Source of the DNA: Paraburkholderia sp. UYCP14C
GTDB lineage: Bacteria; Pseudomonadota; Gammaproteobacteria; Burkholderiales; Burkholderiaceae
Length of the DNA stretch: 64,000 nucleotides
Reading direction: 5' to 3'
NCBI RefSeq assembly: GCF_004197395.1
Contig: NZ_SELS01000012.1
Location: forward strand, 124,001 to 188,000
Below, one piece after another: positions 25,806 to 34,370 of the stretch. Within the stretch, counting starts at the first letter, position 1, and the number at the start of each line of letters is the position of its first letter. The position numbers and the translations under genes were made by a program. The notes beneath the pieces are model-generated. The model was not told the origin of the DNA and ran no database searches. It saw nothing but the letters and a program-made list of their open reading frames with translations.

Positions 25806-26462
25806 TTACCTGGCCCTGTGCCGACCGAAACGTCGTTCAAGATTGCGGGTCATGCTCATCAACGGCAGGCTCATCGCCAGGTAGCCGAGCGCGACGAGTG
25901 TGTACACCGTCAGATTCTGAAACGTCGACGACGCGATCAGTTGGCCTTCGCGCGTCATTTCGGCGACCGTGATCGTCGACGCGAGCGATGAGTCCTTCAG
26001 CATCATCACGAGCGTGTTGCTGTACGGCGGCAGCGCGACCTTGATCGCCTGCGGCAGGATCACCCGCACCATCGTCTTCACACGCCCCATGCCGATCGAC
26101 TGCGCGGCTTCGTACTGGCCCGGATCGACCGCCTCGATACCCGCGCGGAAGATTTCCGCGACGTAAGTCGAGTAGCCGAAACCAAGCCCGATGATGCTCG
26201 CCTGCAGCGCCGACACCTGGATATGGATATCCGGCAGCACGAAATAGATGTAGAACAGCAGCACGATCATCGGCAGGCCGCGCACGACGTTGATCATCGC
26301 GCTCACGCCGCGTACCACGTGCGGATAGCGCGACATCTTCAACAACGCCCAGGTCAGGCCGAGCACGGTGCTCAACAGCAGACAACCCAGCGTGATGATG
26401 ATGCTCATCATCGCGCCTTGCAGCAGAATCGGTACAAAGTCGGCTATATCTTGCCAGCGCAT
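25806..26462 (-). CDS. polar amino-acid ABC transporter permease
   Basis: 218 residues with about five transmembrane segments. It has the PAAT permease pattern SAMINVVRGLPMIVLLFYIY and the EAA-type loop YEAAQSIGMGRVKTMVRVIL. Only one permease gene is present, so a homodimer is expected. It lies between the binding-protein gene and the ATPase gene on the same strand. Confidence 0.9.
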   Translation of the reverse strand: MRWQDIADFVPILLQGAMMSIIITLGCLLLSTVLGLTWALLKMSRYPHVVRGVSAMINVVRGLPMIVLLFYIYFVLPDIHIQVSALQASIIGLGFGYSTYVAEIFRAGIEAVDPGQYEAAQSIGMGRVKTMVRVILPQAIKVALPPYSNTLVMMLKDSSLASTITVAEMTREGQLIASSTFQNLTVYTLVALGYLAMSLPLMSMTRNLERRFGRHRAR

Positions 26463-26576
26463 GTCGTGCCTTCCATTGCTCTTTGCATTCGTTCAGTCCG
26501 CCGCGCCGCTGGGCGGCGGACCTCGCAGGGCGAGTCCCGCCTTGCAGCGGGCACGCCTCTTGTCACGAGAAGCCCA

Positions 26577-27389
26577 TCAGCTTACGAGGTGCCACTTCTT
26601 CAGGATCGCGTCGAGCGTGCCGTCGGCCTTCATCTTCGTCAGCGCGTCGTTGATCTTCGCCATCAGCGCGCTGTTGCCCTTCTTCACCGCGATCGCGATG
26701 TCGAACTTTTCCATCGGCACATAGGCGTCGTCGACCCGCGTTCCCGCCATCGCGCCCGCTGCTTCCTGGGCCTTCAGGATCGGATAGTCGTTGAAGCCCG
26801 CGACGATGCGGCCCAGCGCGACGTCACGCGTCATGTCGGCGGGGCTGTCGTACATCTTCACTTCGGTGAAGATGCCGAGCTTCTTCAACTGATCGCCGTA
26901 GTCGGTACCGGTCGGCGCACCGACCGTCATGCCCTTCAGGTCCTGCACCGAGTGGTAGACGGCCTTGTTCGTGTCCTTGACGATGATGCCTTCGCCGAAC
27001 GCCGTAACCGGCTGCGAGAAATCGACTACTTCGGCGCGCTTCGGCGTCGGCGTCATGCCGGCCACGATGATGTCGATCTTGCCAGATACCACCGACTGGA
27101 TCAGCGCCGAGAACGGCACCGCGTCGTACGACACGTTGAAGCCTTCGCGCTTGCCGATCTCCTTGACGACATCCGGCATCAGGCCTTCGATCTTCTGCGT
27201 TTTCACGTCCATGAACGTGGTCGGTGCGCTCGACGGCGGCGAGCCTGCGGTGAGCGTCGCCGCTTCGGCGGCATGGGCGGTGTGGGCGGCGCCCAGCATC
27301 ATCGTCATCGCGAGACCCGCGCCAGCGGCAAAGCGCTGCACAGTGTTGAAACGGACGGCGGAAGCAGGCTGGAACATGAAACGCAACAT
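26577..27389 (-). CDS. polar amino-acid ABC transporter substrate-binding protein
   Basis: 270 residues, solute-binding family 3. A signal peptide is visible (FAAGAGLAMTMMLGAAHTAH, cleaved near AHA-AEA). Family features: GLMPDVVKEIGKREGFNV, PFSALIQSVVSGKIDIIVAG, MTPTPKRAEVVDFSQP, GAPTGTDYGDQLKKLG. It captures the amino-acid- or opine-like ligand for the dehydrogenase encoded downstream. It is separated from the permease gene by 114 bp. Confidence 0.9.
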   Translation of the reverse strand: MLRFMFQPASAVRFNTVQRFAAGAGLAMTMMLGAAHTAHAAEAATLTAGSPPSSAPTTFMDVKTQKIEGLMPDVVKEIGKREGFNVSYDAVPFSALIQSVVSGKIDIIVAGMTPTPKRAEVVDFSQPVTAFGEGIIVKDTNKAVYHSVQDLKGMTVGAPTGTDYGDQLKKLGIFTEVKMYDSPADMTRDVALGRIVAGFNDYPILKAQEAAGAMAGTRVDDAYVPMEKFDIAIAVKKGNSALMAKINDALTKMKADGTLDAILKKWHLVS

Positions 27390-27466
27390 GGGGATTTCCT
27401 CTGGGGATAGTGATTTTCAATCTGCGCGCTGCGCTGCCATCTGACAGTAGCGATCAGTCGATCCGT

Positions 27467-28744
27467 TCAATGCAGTACATCCTGCAACCTGTAATACGCG
27501 CCAACGAGAGGCAGAAACCACGCGCGTCCAAAATGTCCTGGAATCGCGGGCCATTCGAGCGTTCGCCACGGATTGCGCGAGGCGGCGCCGAACATCACGT
27601 CGGCCATCAGTCGACCCATGTGCACGGACATCTGCACACCGTGGCCGCTGTAGCCCATTGAATAAAACAGTCCTTCATGCTGGCCTGCGCGCGGCAGGCG
27701 GTCGGCCGTCATGTCGACGAGGCCGCCCCAGCAGTAATCGATGCGTACCTCGGCGAGCTGCGGGAAATAGCGGGCGAGCCCGTCGCGCAGAATGCGTCCG
27801 CTTTTCTCGTCCGAACGCGGGTTCGACATCGCAAAGCGCGCGCGGCCGCCGAACAGCAAACGCTCGTCAGGCGTGGCCCGAAAATAGTTGCCGATGTTCA
27901 GCGTCGTCACGTAGGAGCGGCGCGTCGGCAACAACGCATCGAGGCGGTCCTTGCCGAGCGGTTCGGTCGCGACGATGAAGCTACCGACCGGCGCGATGCG
28001 GCGCCGGAACCATTGCAGCGGACCGACCTGCGACGTGCCCGTGGCGATCAGCACGCGCTCGGCGCGGACCGTGCCGAGCGGACACTGCACGTCGAACGCG
28101 TTGCCGCCGAGCGGCTTCAGGTTCGTCACGGGCGCGTTCTCGTAGATCCGCGCGCCGCGGCGTGCCGCAGCCTCGCCCAGACCCACGCCGAATTTGCCCA
28201 TGTGCATCTGCATGCCGTTACGCTGCACCAGACCGCCGAAAAAGCCGTCCGACGCGATCTCCTTGCGAATCTGCTCGGGCGGCACGAGTTCGACGTCGGG
28301 ATCGACTTCGCGCCGCAACACCTCATACGTCTTCGCGAGCGACGCGAAATGCTGCGGCTTCGCCGCCAGTTTGATCTTGCCGGATTGGCGCAGATCGCAA
28401 TCGATCTGCTCTTCTGCGATGATCGATTTCACCGTCTCGACGGCGCCCGCATACGCGCGGTAGAACTCCGCCGCGCGCTCGCTGCCGATGCGCGCGGACA
28501 ACGCGGCGTAGTCCTGCGCGACGCCCGTATTGCAGTGGCCGCCGTTACGCCCCGATGCCTGCGCCGCGAGCCGGCCCGCCTCGAACACGATCACCGACCT
28601 GCCGCGTTTGGCGAGTTCCAGCGCAGCCGACAGTCCGGTGAAGCCGCCGCCGACCACGGCCACGTCCACCCGCTGCGGGAGCGGCCCCTGGGCGCCGTTC
28701 TTAAAACGTGGCGCGGTGTCGAGCCAGTAGGAGTCGAGCTTCAT
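27467..28744 (-). CDS. FAD-dependent oxidoreductase, PuuB-like (gamma-glutamylputrescine oxidase family)
   Basis: 425 residues. FAD site VGGGFTGLSAALELAKRG from residue 31; family markers ASGRNGGHCNTG (FAD-flavinylation region), IDYCWGGLVDMTADRLPRAG and YSMGYSGHGVQMS. The PuuB/YgaF-like group oxidises N-substituted amines or amino acids with O2. It lies between the amino-acid binding-protein gene and a HAD hydrolase gene. A paralogue at 44859-46133 has almost identical length and again follows a HAD gene. Substrate unknown; a gamma-glutamylated polyamine is possible but not shown. Confidence 0.88.
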   Translation of the reverse strand: MKLDSYWLDTAPRFKNGAQGPLPQRVDVAVVGGGFTGLSAALELAKRGRSVIVFEAGRLAAQASGRNGGHCNTGVAQDYAALSARIGSERAAEFYRAYAGAVETVKSIIAEEQIDCDLRQSGKIKLAAKPQHFASLAKTYEVLRREVDPDVELVPPEQIRKEIASDGFFGGLVQRNGMQMHMGKFGVGLGEAAARRGARIYENAPVTNLKPLGGNAFDVQCPLGTVRAERVLIATGTSQVGPLQWFRRRIAPVGSFIVATEPLGKDRLDALLPTRRSYVTTLNIGNYFRATPDERLLFGGRARFAMSNPRSDEKSGRILRDGLARYFPQLAEVRIDYCWGGLVDMTADRLPRAGQHEGLFYSMGYSGHGVQMSVHMGRLMADVMFGAASRNPWRTLEWPAIPGHFGRAWFLPLVGAYYRLQDVLH

Positions 28745-28825
28745 CGTGATGCGTTCCTGTCGGTTGGTTGCGCCGCTCTCACCGGCGCGCGGCATGCGAT
28801 GTCGTGAGAACGCCGATGCTGCGGA

Positions 28826-29494
28826 TCAGAGACCGAGCAGCGACGCCAGTTGCGGAATGCCCGACACTTCGTTGACGCCGTAGTACGGGTTCAGCGGCTC
28901 GTGGTTGCGGTTGACGAACGCCTTGTGCTTGATGCCCATGTCGTACGCGGTCATCAGGTCATAGCGGAAGCTCGACGACACATGCAGCACGTCTTCCGGA
29001 TTGCAGTCCAGTTGCGAGAACATGTACTCGAAGGCTTTCTGCAGCGGCTTGTACGCCTGCGCCTGCTGTGCGGTGTAGACCTTGTGGAACGGTGCGCCGA
29101 GCTTGTCGACGTTGCTGTGGATCTGGTCGTTCGACGCGTTCGACAGAATCACGAGCTTGTATTTCTTTGCCAGTCGCGACAGCCCTTCGGGCACGTCCGC
29201 GTGCGGGCCCCAGGTCGGCACGGCTTCGTAGATCTTCTGCGCGGTTGCTTCGTCGAACGGCACGCCGGTGCGTTCGCAGGTGCGGCGCACCGAGTTCACG
29301 ACCACGTCGCGATACGGTTTCCATGCGCCCAGCACTTCGTCGAGGCGATAGCCACGGAAGAACTCGACGAACTCGTCCATCTTCGCCTTGTCCAGCTTGT
29401 CGCCGTAAAGGTCACGCGCGGTCTGGCCCATCTGGAAGTTGGTCAACGTGCCATAGCAGTCGAAAGTGATGTACTTCGGCTCGAAATCGATCAT
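28826..29494 (-). CDS. HAD superfamily hydrolase, haloacid-dehalogenase type II-like
   Basis: 222 residues. Nucleophile Asp12 in FDCYGTL, motif II LSNAS, lysine region YKPLQKAFEYM and acidic motif VSSSFRYDLMTAYD. The fold fits type II haloacid dehalogenases, but the SSNxWD motif of true L-2-haloacid dehalogenases reads SSFRYD here, so dehalogenase activity is doubtful. A start at 29494 is preferred: AGGA lies 8 nt upstream. The gene precedes the PuuB-like oxidase gene; the pair recurs at 44859-46798. Possible role: removing a phosphate or other leaving group from the oxidase substrate or product. Confidence 0.85.
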   Translation of the reverse strand: MIDFEPKYITFDCYGTLTNFQMGQTARDLYGDKLDKAKMDEFVEFFRGYRLDEVLGAWKPYRDVVVNSVRRTCERTGVPFDEATAQKIYEAVPTWGPHADVPEGLSRLAKKYKLVILSNASNDQIHSNVDKLGAPFHKVYTAQQAQAYKPLQKAFEYMFSQLDCNPEDVLHVSSSFRYDLMTAYDMGIKHKAFVNRNHEPLNPYYGVNEVSGIPQLASLLGL

Positions 29495-29515
29495 GGTCAA
29501 CATCCTGTCGTCGTG

Positions 29516-29529
29516 GCGAACCTGTTCGC
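29516..29529. promoter_or_regulatory. inverted repeat GCGAAC-CT-GTTCGC upstream of HAD gene
   Basis: Perfect 6-bp arms, 22 bp upstream of the HAD start. It could be a regulator site or a small intercistronic hairpin. Confidence 0.3.
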
Positions 29530-29600
29530 AGGCTCGGGGTTCAGTTTCGGATTGAATCAGTGCGATTACTGCTGGCGTAAAGCCGGTGTAAGGCGTTTCT

Positions 29601-31094
29601 TCACAGCGCCTCGAAATCGATCAGCACACTCTTGTGCCGCATGCTGGCCACCATCGCCTCGCGGCCGAGGTCCTTGCCGATGCCGGATTGGCCGAAGCCG
29701 CCCGTCGGAATGATCATGTCGCCGCTGCGGCCGTAGCGGTTGATCCAGATCGTGCCCGCCGCGATGCGGCGCATCGCCCGCAGCGCCTGGCCAATGTCGC
29801 TGCTATGGACACCGGCCGCGAGACCGTAGATCGGATGCGCGGCGAGCGCGATGCCCTCTTCCTCGTCCTTGAACGTCTGGATCGTCAACACCGGGCCGAA
29901 CAGTTCCTCGCGCACGGCGGGCGTCTCCGCGGTCACGTTGGCGAGCAGTGTGGGGCGATGGAAATAGCCTTCGCCGGTGCCTTCGAAAAAGCCGCCGCCG
30001 AAGATCACTTCCGCGCCGCCCTCGCGGCTCTGCTCGACCAGCGCCTCGATGCGCCGCGCTTGGGGCGCGCTGATGATCGGCGAATACGCGGTGCGGCTGT
30101 CCCACAGCGGACCGGGCTCGATCGGCTGCAGTTGCCGTCGAATCGCGTCGATCAGCGGCTCGGCAATGCGCTCGTGCACAATCAGCCGCGTACCGGCCAC
30201 GCAGGCCTGGCCGCCGTTGGCCGTAAAGCCACGGGCGACGCAGCGCGCCGTATGCTCGAGGTCCCGCACCTGCTCGAACACCAGTTGCGGGCTCTTGCCG
30301 CCGAGCTCCAGCGTGACGGGCTTGGTGCCGTGCATCGCGGCGTCGCTCATGATCGCGGCGCCCGTACGGGTCGACCCTGTGAAGCTCATCTTCGAGATGC
30401 CCGGGTGACGCGTCAGCGCGGCGCCCGCCGTCGCTCCACGGCCGTTGATTACGTTGAAGATGCCGGGCGGCATGCCAGCTTCGATCGCGAGCTCCGCCAT
30501 CCGCAGCGTCGAGAACGGCGTCATTTCCGACGGCTTCATCACGACCGCGTTGCCGGCCGCGAGCGCGGGCCCGCACTTCCATGAACACATCGACAGCGGG
30601 AAATTCCATGGCGTGATCGCACCGATCACGCCGTACGGTTCCGAAACAACGAAACCGAGACTGTCGCGGCGCGTGGCTGCGATATCGCCGCCGAGCTTGT
30701 CGGCCAGCTCCGCGAAAAAGCGGATCGCCTCGGCGGTGAACGGCACATCGGAGGTGTAGCTTTCCGTCACCGGGCGCGTCGAGCTGACCGTTTCGAGTTG
30801 GGCGAGGCTCACAGCATCGCGATCGATCAGCTCGGCCCAGCGGCTCAGCACCTTCGCGCGTTCGCGCGGAGAACGCGTGCCCCAGCCGCTCGTCTTCCAT
30901 GCAGCCAACGCGTTGCTCACCGCGTAATCGACGGTAGCGTCCGACGCGTCCGGCACATGACCGAGCAGCACGCCGTCCGACGGCCGATGAACGGCGATCT
31001 GCGCTTCGCCCGCCGAATAATATGCACCGCCAATGAAATGCCCCTGCGGCAACGGAACGACTGAAGGATCGAAATCGAGTGACGGAGTAGACAT
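29601..31094 (-). CDS. aldehyde dehydrogenase, PuuC/BetB-like
   Basis: 497 residues. Asn164 in TPWNFP, Glu263 in LELGGK and catalytic Cys298 in NGGQACVAGT are all present. The sequence resembles the omega-aminoaldehyde/betaine-aldehyde dehydrogenase group (PuuC, KauB), which oxidises aldehydes produced by amine oxidases to acids. A start at 31094 is preferred over 31118. It lies first in the minus-strand run ALDH-HAD-oxidase, downstream of a repeat-rich operator region that contains a PuuR-like motif, so it is probably repressed by the XRE/cupin regulator at 31556. Confidence 0.9.
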   Translation of the reverse strand: MSTPSLDFDPSVVPLPQGHFIGGAYYSAGEAQIAVHRPSDGVLLGHVPDASDATVDYAVSNALAAWKTSGWGTRSPRERAKVLSRWAELIDRDAVSLAQLETVSSTRPVTESYTSDVPFTAEAIRFFAELADKLGGDIAATRRDSLGFVVSEPYGVIGAITPWNFPLSMCSWKCGPALAAGNAVVMKPSEMTPFSTLRMAELAIEAGMPPGIFNVINGRGATAGAALTRHPGISKMSFTGSTRTGAAIMSDAAMHGTKPVTLELGGKSPQLVFEQVRDLEHTARCVARGFTANGGQACVAGTRLIVHERIAEPLIDAIRRQLQPIEPGPLWDSRTAYSPIISAPQARRIEALVEQSREGGAEVIFGGGFFEGTGEGYFHRPTLLANVTAETPAVREELFGPVLTIQTFKDEEEGIALAAHPIYGLAAGVHSSDIGQALRAMRRIAAGTIWINRYGRSGDMIIPTGGFGQSGIGKDLGREAMVASMRHKSVLIDFEAL

Positions 31095-31195
31095 GCCAGG
31101 CCTGATCAGTGGGTTCAAGTGTGTGGTGCCGCGTGCGCTAGCGCACTAAAGACTCCCGGCACCACTCGGCACTGCTGTTCGCCATCGCGACCACC

Positions 31196-31243
31196 GAATG
31201 AACGAACATCGGATGAAGTTCATTTTAATGAACATCGAATGAA
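31196..31243. promoter_or_regulatory. operator repeats upstream of the aldehyde dehydrogenase gene (PuuR-like)
   Basis: GAACATCGGATGAA (31204-31217) and GAACATCGAATGAA (31230-31243) are direct repeats 26 bp apart. Between and overlapping them GTTCATT-TT-AATGAAC (31218-31233) is a perfect inverted repeat; AATGAAC occurs again at 31197-31203. TTAATGAACA resembles the published E. coli PuuR site core TAATGAACA. The rest of 31095-31555 holds only the terminator at 31514-31541. Confidence 0.6.
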
Positions 31244-31513
31244 ATACTAGTGGTCAAAAATAAACTTTGTGAAAAGTTCGTTGTGCGCTGCGATACAGTG
31301 CCTGCCGCGCGGAAGGGGTAGCCGCAGCGGAGCACGGAGGTAGCAAGGCCGCTCGGCCGTGGCGCGCGAGCAGGATCACTCGACACGGTCAACCGCTCGT
31401 GCAACGCAAAACTGAAAGAGGCAACGCAGAACGAAAGACGTCGACATCAGCCGCCGTCCGGGTGGACCGAACACGGCACATCGATACGAACGATGGGAAA
31501 GAGAGAAAGGACA

Positions 31514-31541
31514 GAGCCGCGCGCCACCCGACACGCGGCTC
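31514..31541 (-). terminator. terminator-like hairpin after the XRE/cupin regulator
   Basis: GAGCCGCG and CGCGGCTC (8-bp arms, 12-nt loop) lie 15 bp beyond the regulator's stop and are followed on the minus strand by a pyrimidine-rich TGTCCTTTCTCTCTTT tract. Confidence 0.5.
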
Positions 31542-31555
31542 GAACTACAGACGAA

Positions 31556-32170
31556 TCAAAGATGAATGACGGGCGGCTGCGTGTTCATGATCCACAGCAA
31601 ACGCGCGGTCTTCTTGCTTTCGTTATGCACGCTGTGCGGCACCGTGCTCTTGAACTGGAAGCTGTCGCCCGCGCGCAGTTCGGAGCGCCGGTCGCCGACG
31701 TTCAGTATGACGGTGCCTTCCAGCACCAGGCCCGCCTTCTCGCCGATGCCGACCAGCACTTCCTCCGAACCGGAGCCGGCCGGCAGCATGATGATCATCA
31801 TCTGCAAATCGTGATCGCCGTGCGGCGACAACAATTCTTTCTGCATGCCGTTCGTGCCGACTTCGAACAGTGGCCGCTCGGCCGCCTTGCGCACGAAATC
31901 GCCGGTGATCGGATCCGAGACCGCGTCGTCTTCTTCGAGCAGCGCGGTGAGCGGTACCTCCAGCGCCTGGCGCAGGCGCTCGAGAATCCGCACCGACGGA
32001 TTGGCCTTGTTGCGCTCGACCTGGCTGACCGTGCCGACCGATACGCCCGCGCGCATCGCCAGCTCGTTGATCGACAGCCCCTGCGCGACGCGCAGCGCGC
32101 GCAGACGAGCGCCGACGTCGCCGTGACCCGGGTCGGCCGCGCGCTTCCTGCTGATCTGTGTTCGCTGCAT
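31556..32170 (-). CDS. XRE family transcriptional regulator with cupin domain, PuuR-like
   Basis: 204 residues. N-terminal XRE HTH (about 21-75: RLRALRVAQGLSINELAMRA, SVGTVSQVERNKANPSVRIL) and a C-terminal cupin (about 130-200: SGSEEVLVGIGEKAGLVLEG, LRAGDSFQFKSTVPHSV). This is the architecture of PuuR, the putrescine-responsive repressor. The open frame reaches 32365, but the ATG at 32170 gives the family N-terminus. It is flanked by the aldehyde dehydrogenase gene (31094) and the divergent GNAT gene (32462), both likely targets. Confidence 0.87.
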   Translation of the reverse strand: MQRTQISRKRAADPGHGDVGARLRALRVAQGLSINELAMRAGVSVGTVSQVERNKANPSVRILERLRQALEVPLTALLEEDDAVSDPITGDFVRKAAERPLFEVGTNGMQKELLSPHGDHDLQMMIIMLPAGSGSEEVLVGIGEKAGLVLEGTVILNVGDRRSELRAGDSFQFKSTVPHSVHNESKKTARLLWIMNTQPPVIHL

Positions 32171-32277
32171 GGGTTTCCTGTCGATGACGTTGCAGTTGTT
32201 GTGCCGGGCACGCGCCGCGGCATGCGAAGAGGCCTCCGCCACTTCACCACACCGAACGGTCGTGCAATTTCCATCAT

Positions 32278-32290
32278 TATATTGAATATA
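32278..32290. promoter_or_regulatory. AT-rich palindrome TATATT-G-AATATA between XRE and GNAT genes
   Basis: A 13-bp dyad about 110 bp upstream of the XRE gene, in the 291-bp divergent gap. AT content is far above its surroundings, so it may hold a -10 element or an autoregulatory site. Confidence 0.35.
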
Positions 32291-32461
32291 GCACCATCGG
32301 AGTGAACGACAAAAATACCTGCGCGGTTGAACTGCGGGTGGCTGACCGCAGTGAAGCAAGCCCAAGGACGTATCGGCCCGAATAACAAAAAGATCGTCCT
32401 ATGAAGCGGGCGCTGGCAATGCGAAAGTCTAGGCTGATCACGCCGCCAGCAGGAGTTTGCA

Positions 32462-33346
32462 GTGTCCGAACCAATCGTGAAGAAGTCCCCCCGCTACCGC
32501 CGTTTCACATCCGCTGACATCGCCGCCGCGCACGGGCTCTCCGTTGCGGTGCGCTGGCCGCACCGCGCCGAGGACTGGCGCTTCATGTACGACGCCGGAT
32601 GCGGCTTCGTCGCTGAAGACGACGGTGCCGTAATCGGCACCGCGCTGTGCTGGAAATTCGGCACGGACCGCGGCACGCTGGGCCTCGTGATCGTGTCGCC
32701 GGACGAACAGGGACGCGGCATTGGCCGCAAGCTAATGGAACTGGTGCTCGAAGAACTCGGCAACCGCGTGACCTTCCTGCATGCAACGGTCGCCGGCAAG
32801 CCGCTTTACGAAAAGCTGGGCTTCGTCGCCTGCGGCGGACTTACGCAGCATCAAGGAACGCTCGGCAGCGTGAGCGCCATCGCGCCGCCACCCGGCGAAC
32901 ATCTGCGCGCGGCGACGCCGGCGGACACGCCCCGGCTGATCGAACTCGCGTCGCGTGCGAGCGGCCTCGAGCGCAGCGCGACGATCCCGTCGCTGCTCGA
33001 ATTCTCGCAAGCCGTGGTGCTCGAGCGCGACGGCGAAGTGCTCGGTGTCTCGCTGTTCCGTCCGTTCGGACGCGGCTACTCGATCGGACCGGTCGTCGCG
33101 CAACGCTCGTCCGACGATCTGCGCGCCCGCGCACTGATCTCGTACTGGCTCGCGCAGCACGCCGGCGATTTCGTGCGGATCGACGTGCCGGGCGATGCCG
33201 GCATCCACGACTGGTTGACCGGCCTCGGCATGACGCGCGTCGATTCGGTCGAGAAGATGGTCCGCAACGCTTCGGCCGACGCGCGCGAGGCGGCCCCCGA
33301 CGCGACCTGGCGCGCGTACGGCATCATCAATCAGGCGATGGCATAA
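32462..33346 (+). CDS. GNAT family N-acetyltransferase, double-domain
   Basis: 294 residues, GTG start with AGGAG 6 nt upstream. Acetyl-CoA loop IVSPDEQGRGIGRKLMELVL near residue 80; the C-terminal half repeats the GNAT fold weakly (VSLFRPFGRGYSIGPVVAQR). It is a clear paralogue of the protein at 18611-19501: identical stretches include CWKFG and FGRG. It lies 6 nt before the hydroxyacid dehydrogenase gene, so it heads a plus-strand operon running to 38325 or beyond. Acetylation of an amine intermediate is the likely role. Confidence 0.85.
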   Translation: MSEPIVKKSPRYRRFTSADIAAAHGLSVAVRWPHRAEDWRFMYDAGCGFVAEDDGAVIGTALCWKFGTDRGTLGLVIVSPDEQGRGIGRKLMELVLEELGNRVTFLHATVAGKPLYEKLGFVACGGLTQHQGTLGSVSAIAPPPGEHLRAATPADTPRLIELASRASGLERSATIPSLLEFSQAVVLERDGEVLGVSLFRPFGRGYSIGPVVAQRSSDDLRARALISYWLAQHAGDFVRIDVPGDAGIHDWLTGLGMTRVDSVEKMVRNASADAREAAPDATWRAYGIINQAMA

Positions 33347-33352
33347 ACGGCG

Positions 33353-34276
33353 ATGACCGTCCTCTACAAGGCCGATCCGGTGCGTGGCGCGCTGTGGGCC
33401 GAGCGCTTCGCGCAGCTTGCGCCCGAGATCCCGTTCCGGGTCTGGCCGGATCTCGGCGATAGCGCGGACGTGCGCTACCTCGTCGCGTGGCAACCGGGCG
33501 ACCTCACGCTCACGCTGCCGAATCTCGAAGTCGTGTTCTCCGTCGGCGCAGGCGTCGATCAGCTGGACCTGTCGCAGATTCCGGCGCATCTGCCGGTGGT
33601 GCGCATGCTGGAGCCGGGCATCGTCGAAGGCATGGTCGAGTACGTGACCGAAGCGGTGCTGGCGATTCACCGCGATCTGTTCGATTACGCGTTGCAACAG
33701 CAGGCGCGCGCATGGCAGCCGCTGCCGTTACGCCCCGCCGCGTCGCGCCGCATCGGCGTGCTCGGCCTCGGCATGCTCGGCACCGCGGTGCTGCAGCGGT
33801 TGCGACTGTTCGGCTTTGACTGCGCGGGCTGGAGCCGCTCGCAGCACGACATCGAAGGTGTCGACTGCTATGCGGGCGAGGCCGGCCTCGATGCGATGCT
33901 GGCCCGCACCGACGTGCTGATCTGCCTGCTGCCGCTGACGGACGCGACGCGTGGGCTGCTGTGCCGCCGGCTATTCGACACGCTGCCACGAGGCGCGTCG
34001 CTGGTGCACGTCGGGCGCGGAGCGCAACTCGTCAGCGGCGATCTGCTCGATGCGCTGCAAAGCGGCCAGATTCATAGCGCGGTGCTCGACGTCACCGACC
34101 CCGAGCCGCTGCCCGCCGACCACCCGCTGTGGGCGCAGCCGCGCGTGCGTCTCACGCCGCATATCGCGAGCGCGACGCGGCCCGAATCGGCCGTCGACGC
34201 GGTGCTGGAAAACCTGCGCCTGCATCGCGCCGGCGAGCGCATGAACGGCCTGATCGATCGGACCCGCGCCTACTGA
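33353..34276 (+). CDS. D-2-hydroxyacid dehydrogenase, glyoxylate/hydroxypyruvate reductase A-like
   Basis: 307 residues, GhrA-like length. Rossmann motif GVLGLGMLGTAVLQRL (about 140-155); catalytic Arg in HVGRGAQLV and the acid/base pair in DPEPLPADHPLW and LTPHIASATRP. GhrA reduces glyoxylate and hydroxypyruvate with NADPH. In this run it may handle a 2-oxo acid released by the oxidases or by the tartrate-type dehydrogenase that follows. Confidence 0.88.
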   Translation: MTVLYKADPVRGALWAERFAQLAPEIPFRVWPDLGDSADVRYLVAWQPGDLTLTLPNLEVVFSVGAGVDQLDLSQIPAHLPVVRMLEPGIVEGMVEYVTEAVLAIHRDLFDYALQQQARAWQPLPLRPAASRRIGVLGLGMLGTAVLQRLRLFGFDCAGWSRSQHDIEGVDCYAGEAGLDAMLARTDVLICLLPLTDATRGLLCRRLFDTLPRGASLVHVGRGAQLVSGDLLDALQSGQIHSAVLDVTDPEPLPADHPLWAQPRVRLTPHIASATRPESAVDAVLENLRLHRAGERMNGLIDRTRAY

Positions 34277-34370
34277 TACCGATGCGCGCCCCGACCCCGG
34301 AACACAACCCCAATTGGCGATCCACGCGGTGTCGGCAAACCGCGCGCGATCAACGCAAGGAGAGATACGT

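Noticed and set aside
28826-29494. Dehalogenase for xenobiotics
   Set aside because: The asparagine-containing motif typical of L-2-haloacid dehalogenases is not conserved, and the context is amine catabolism.
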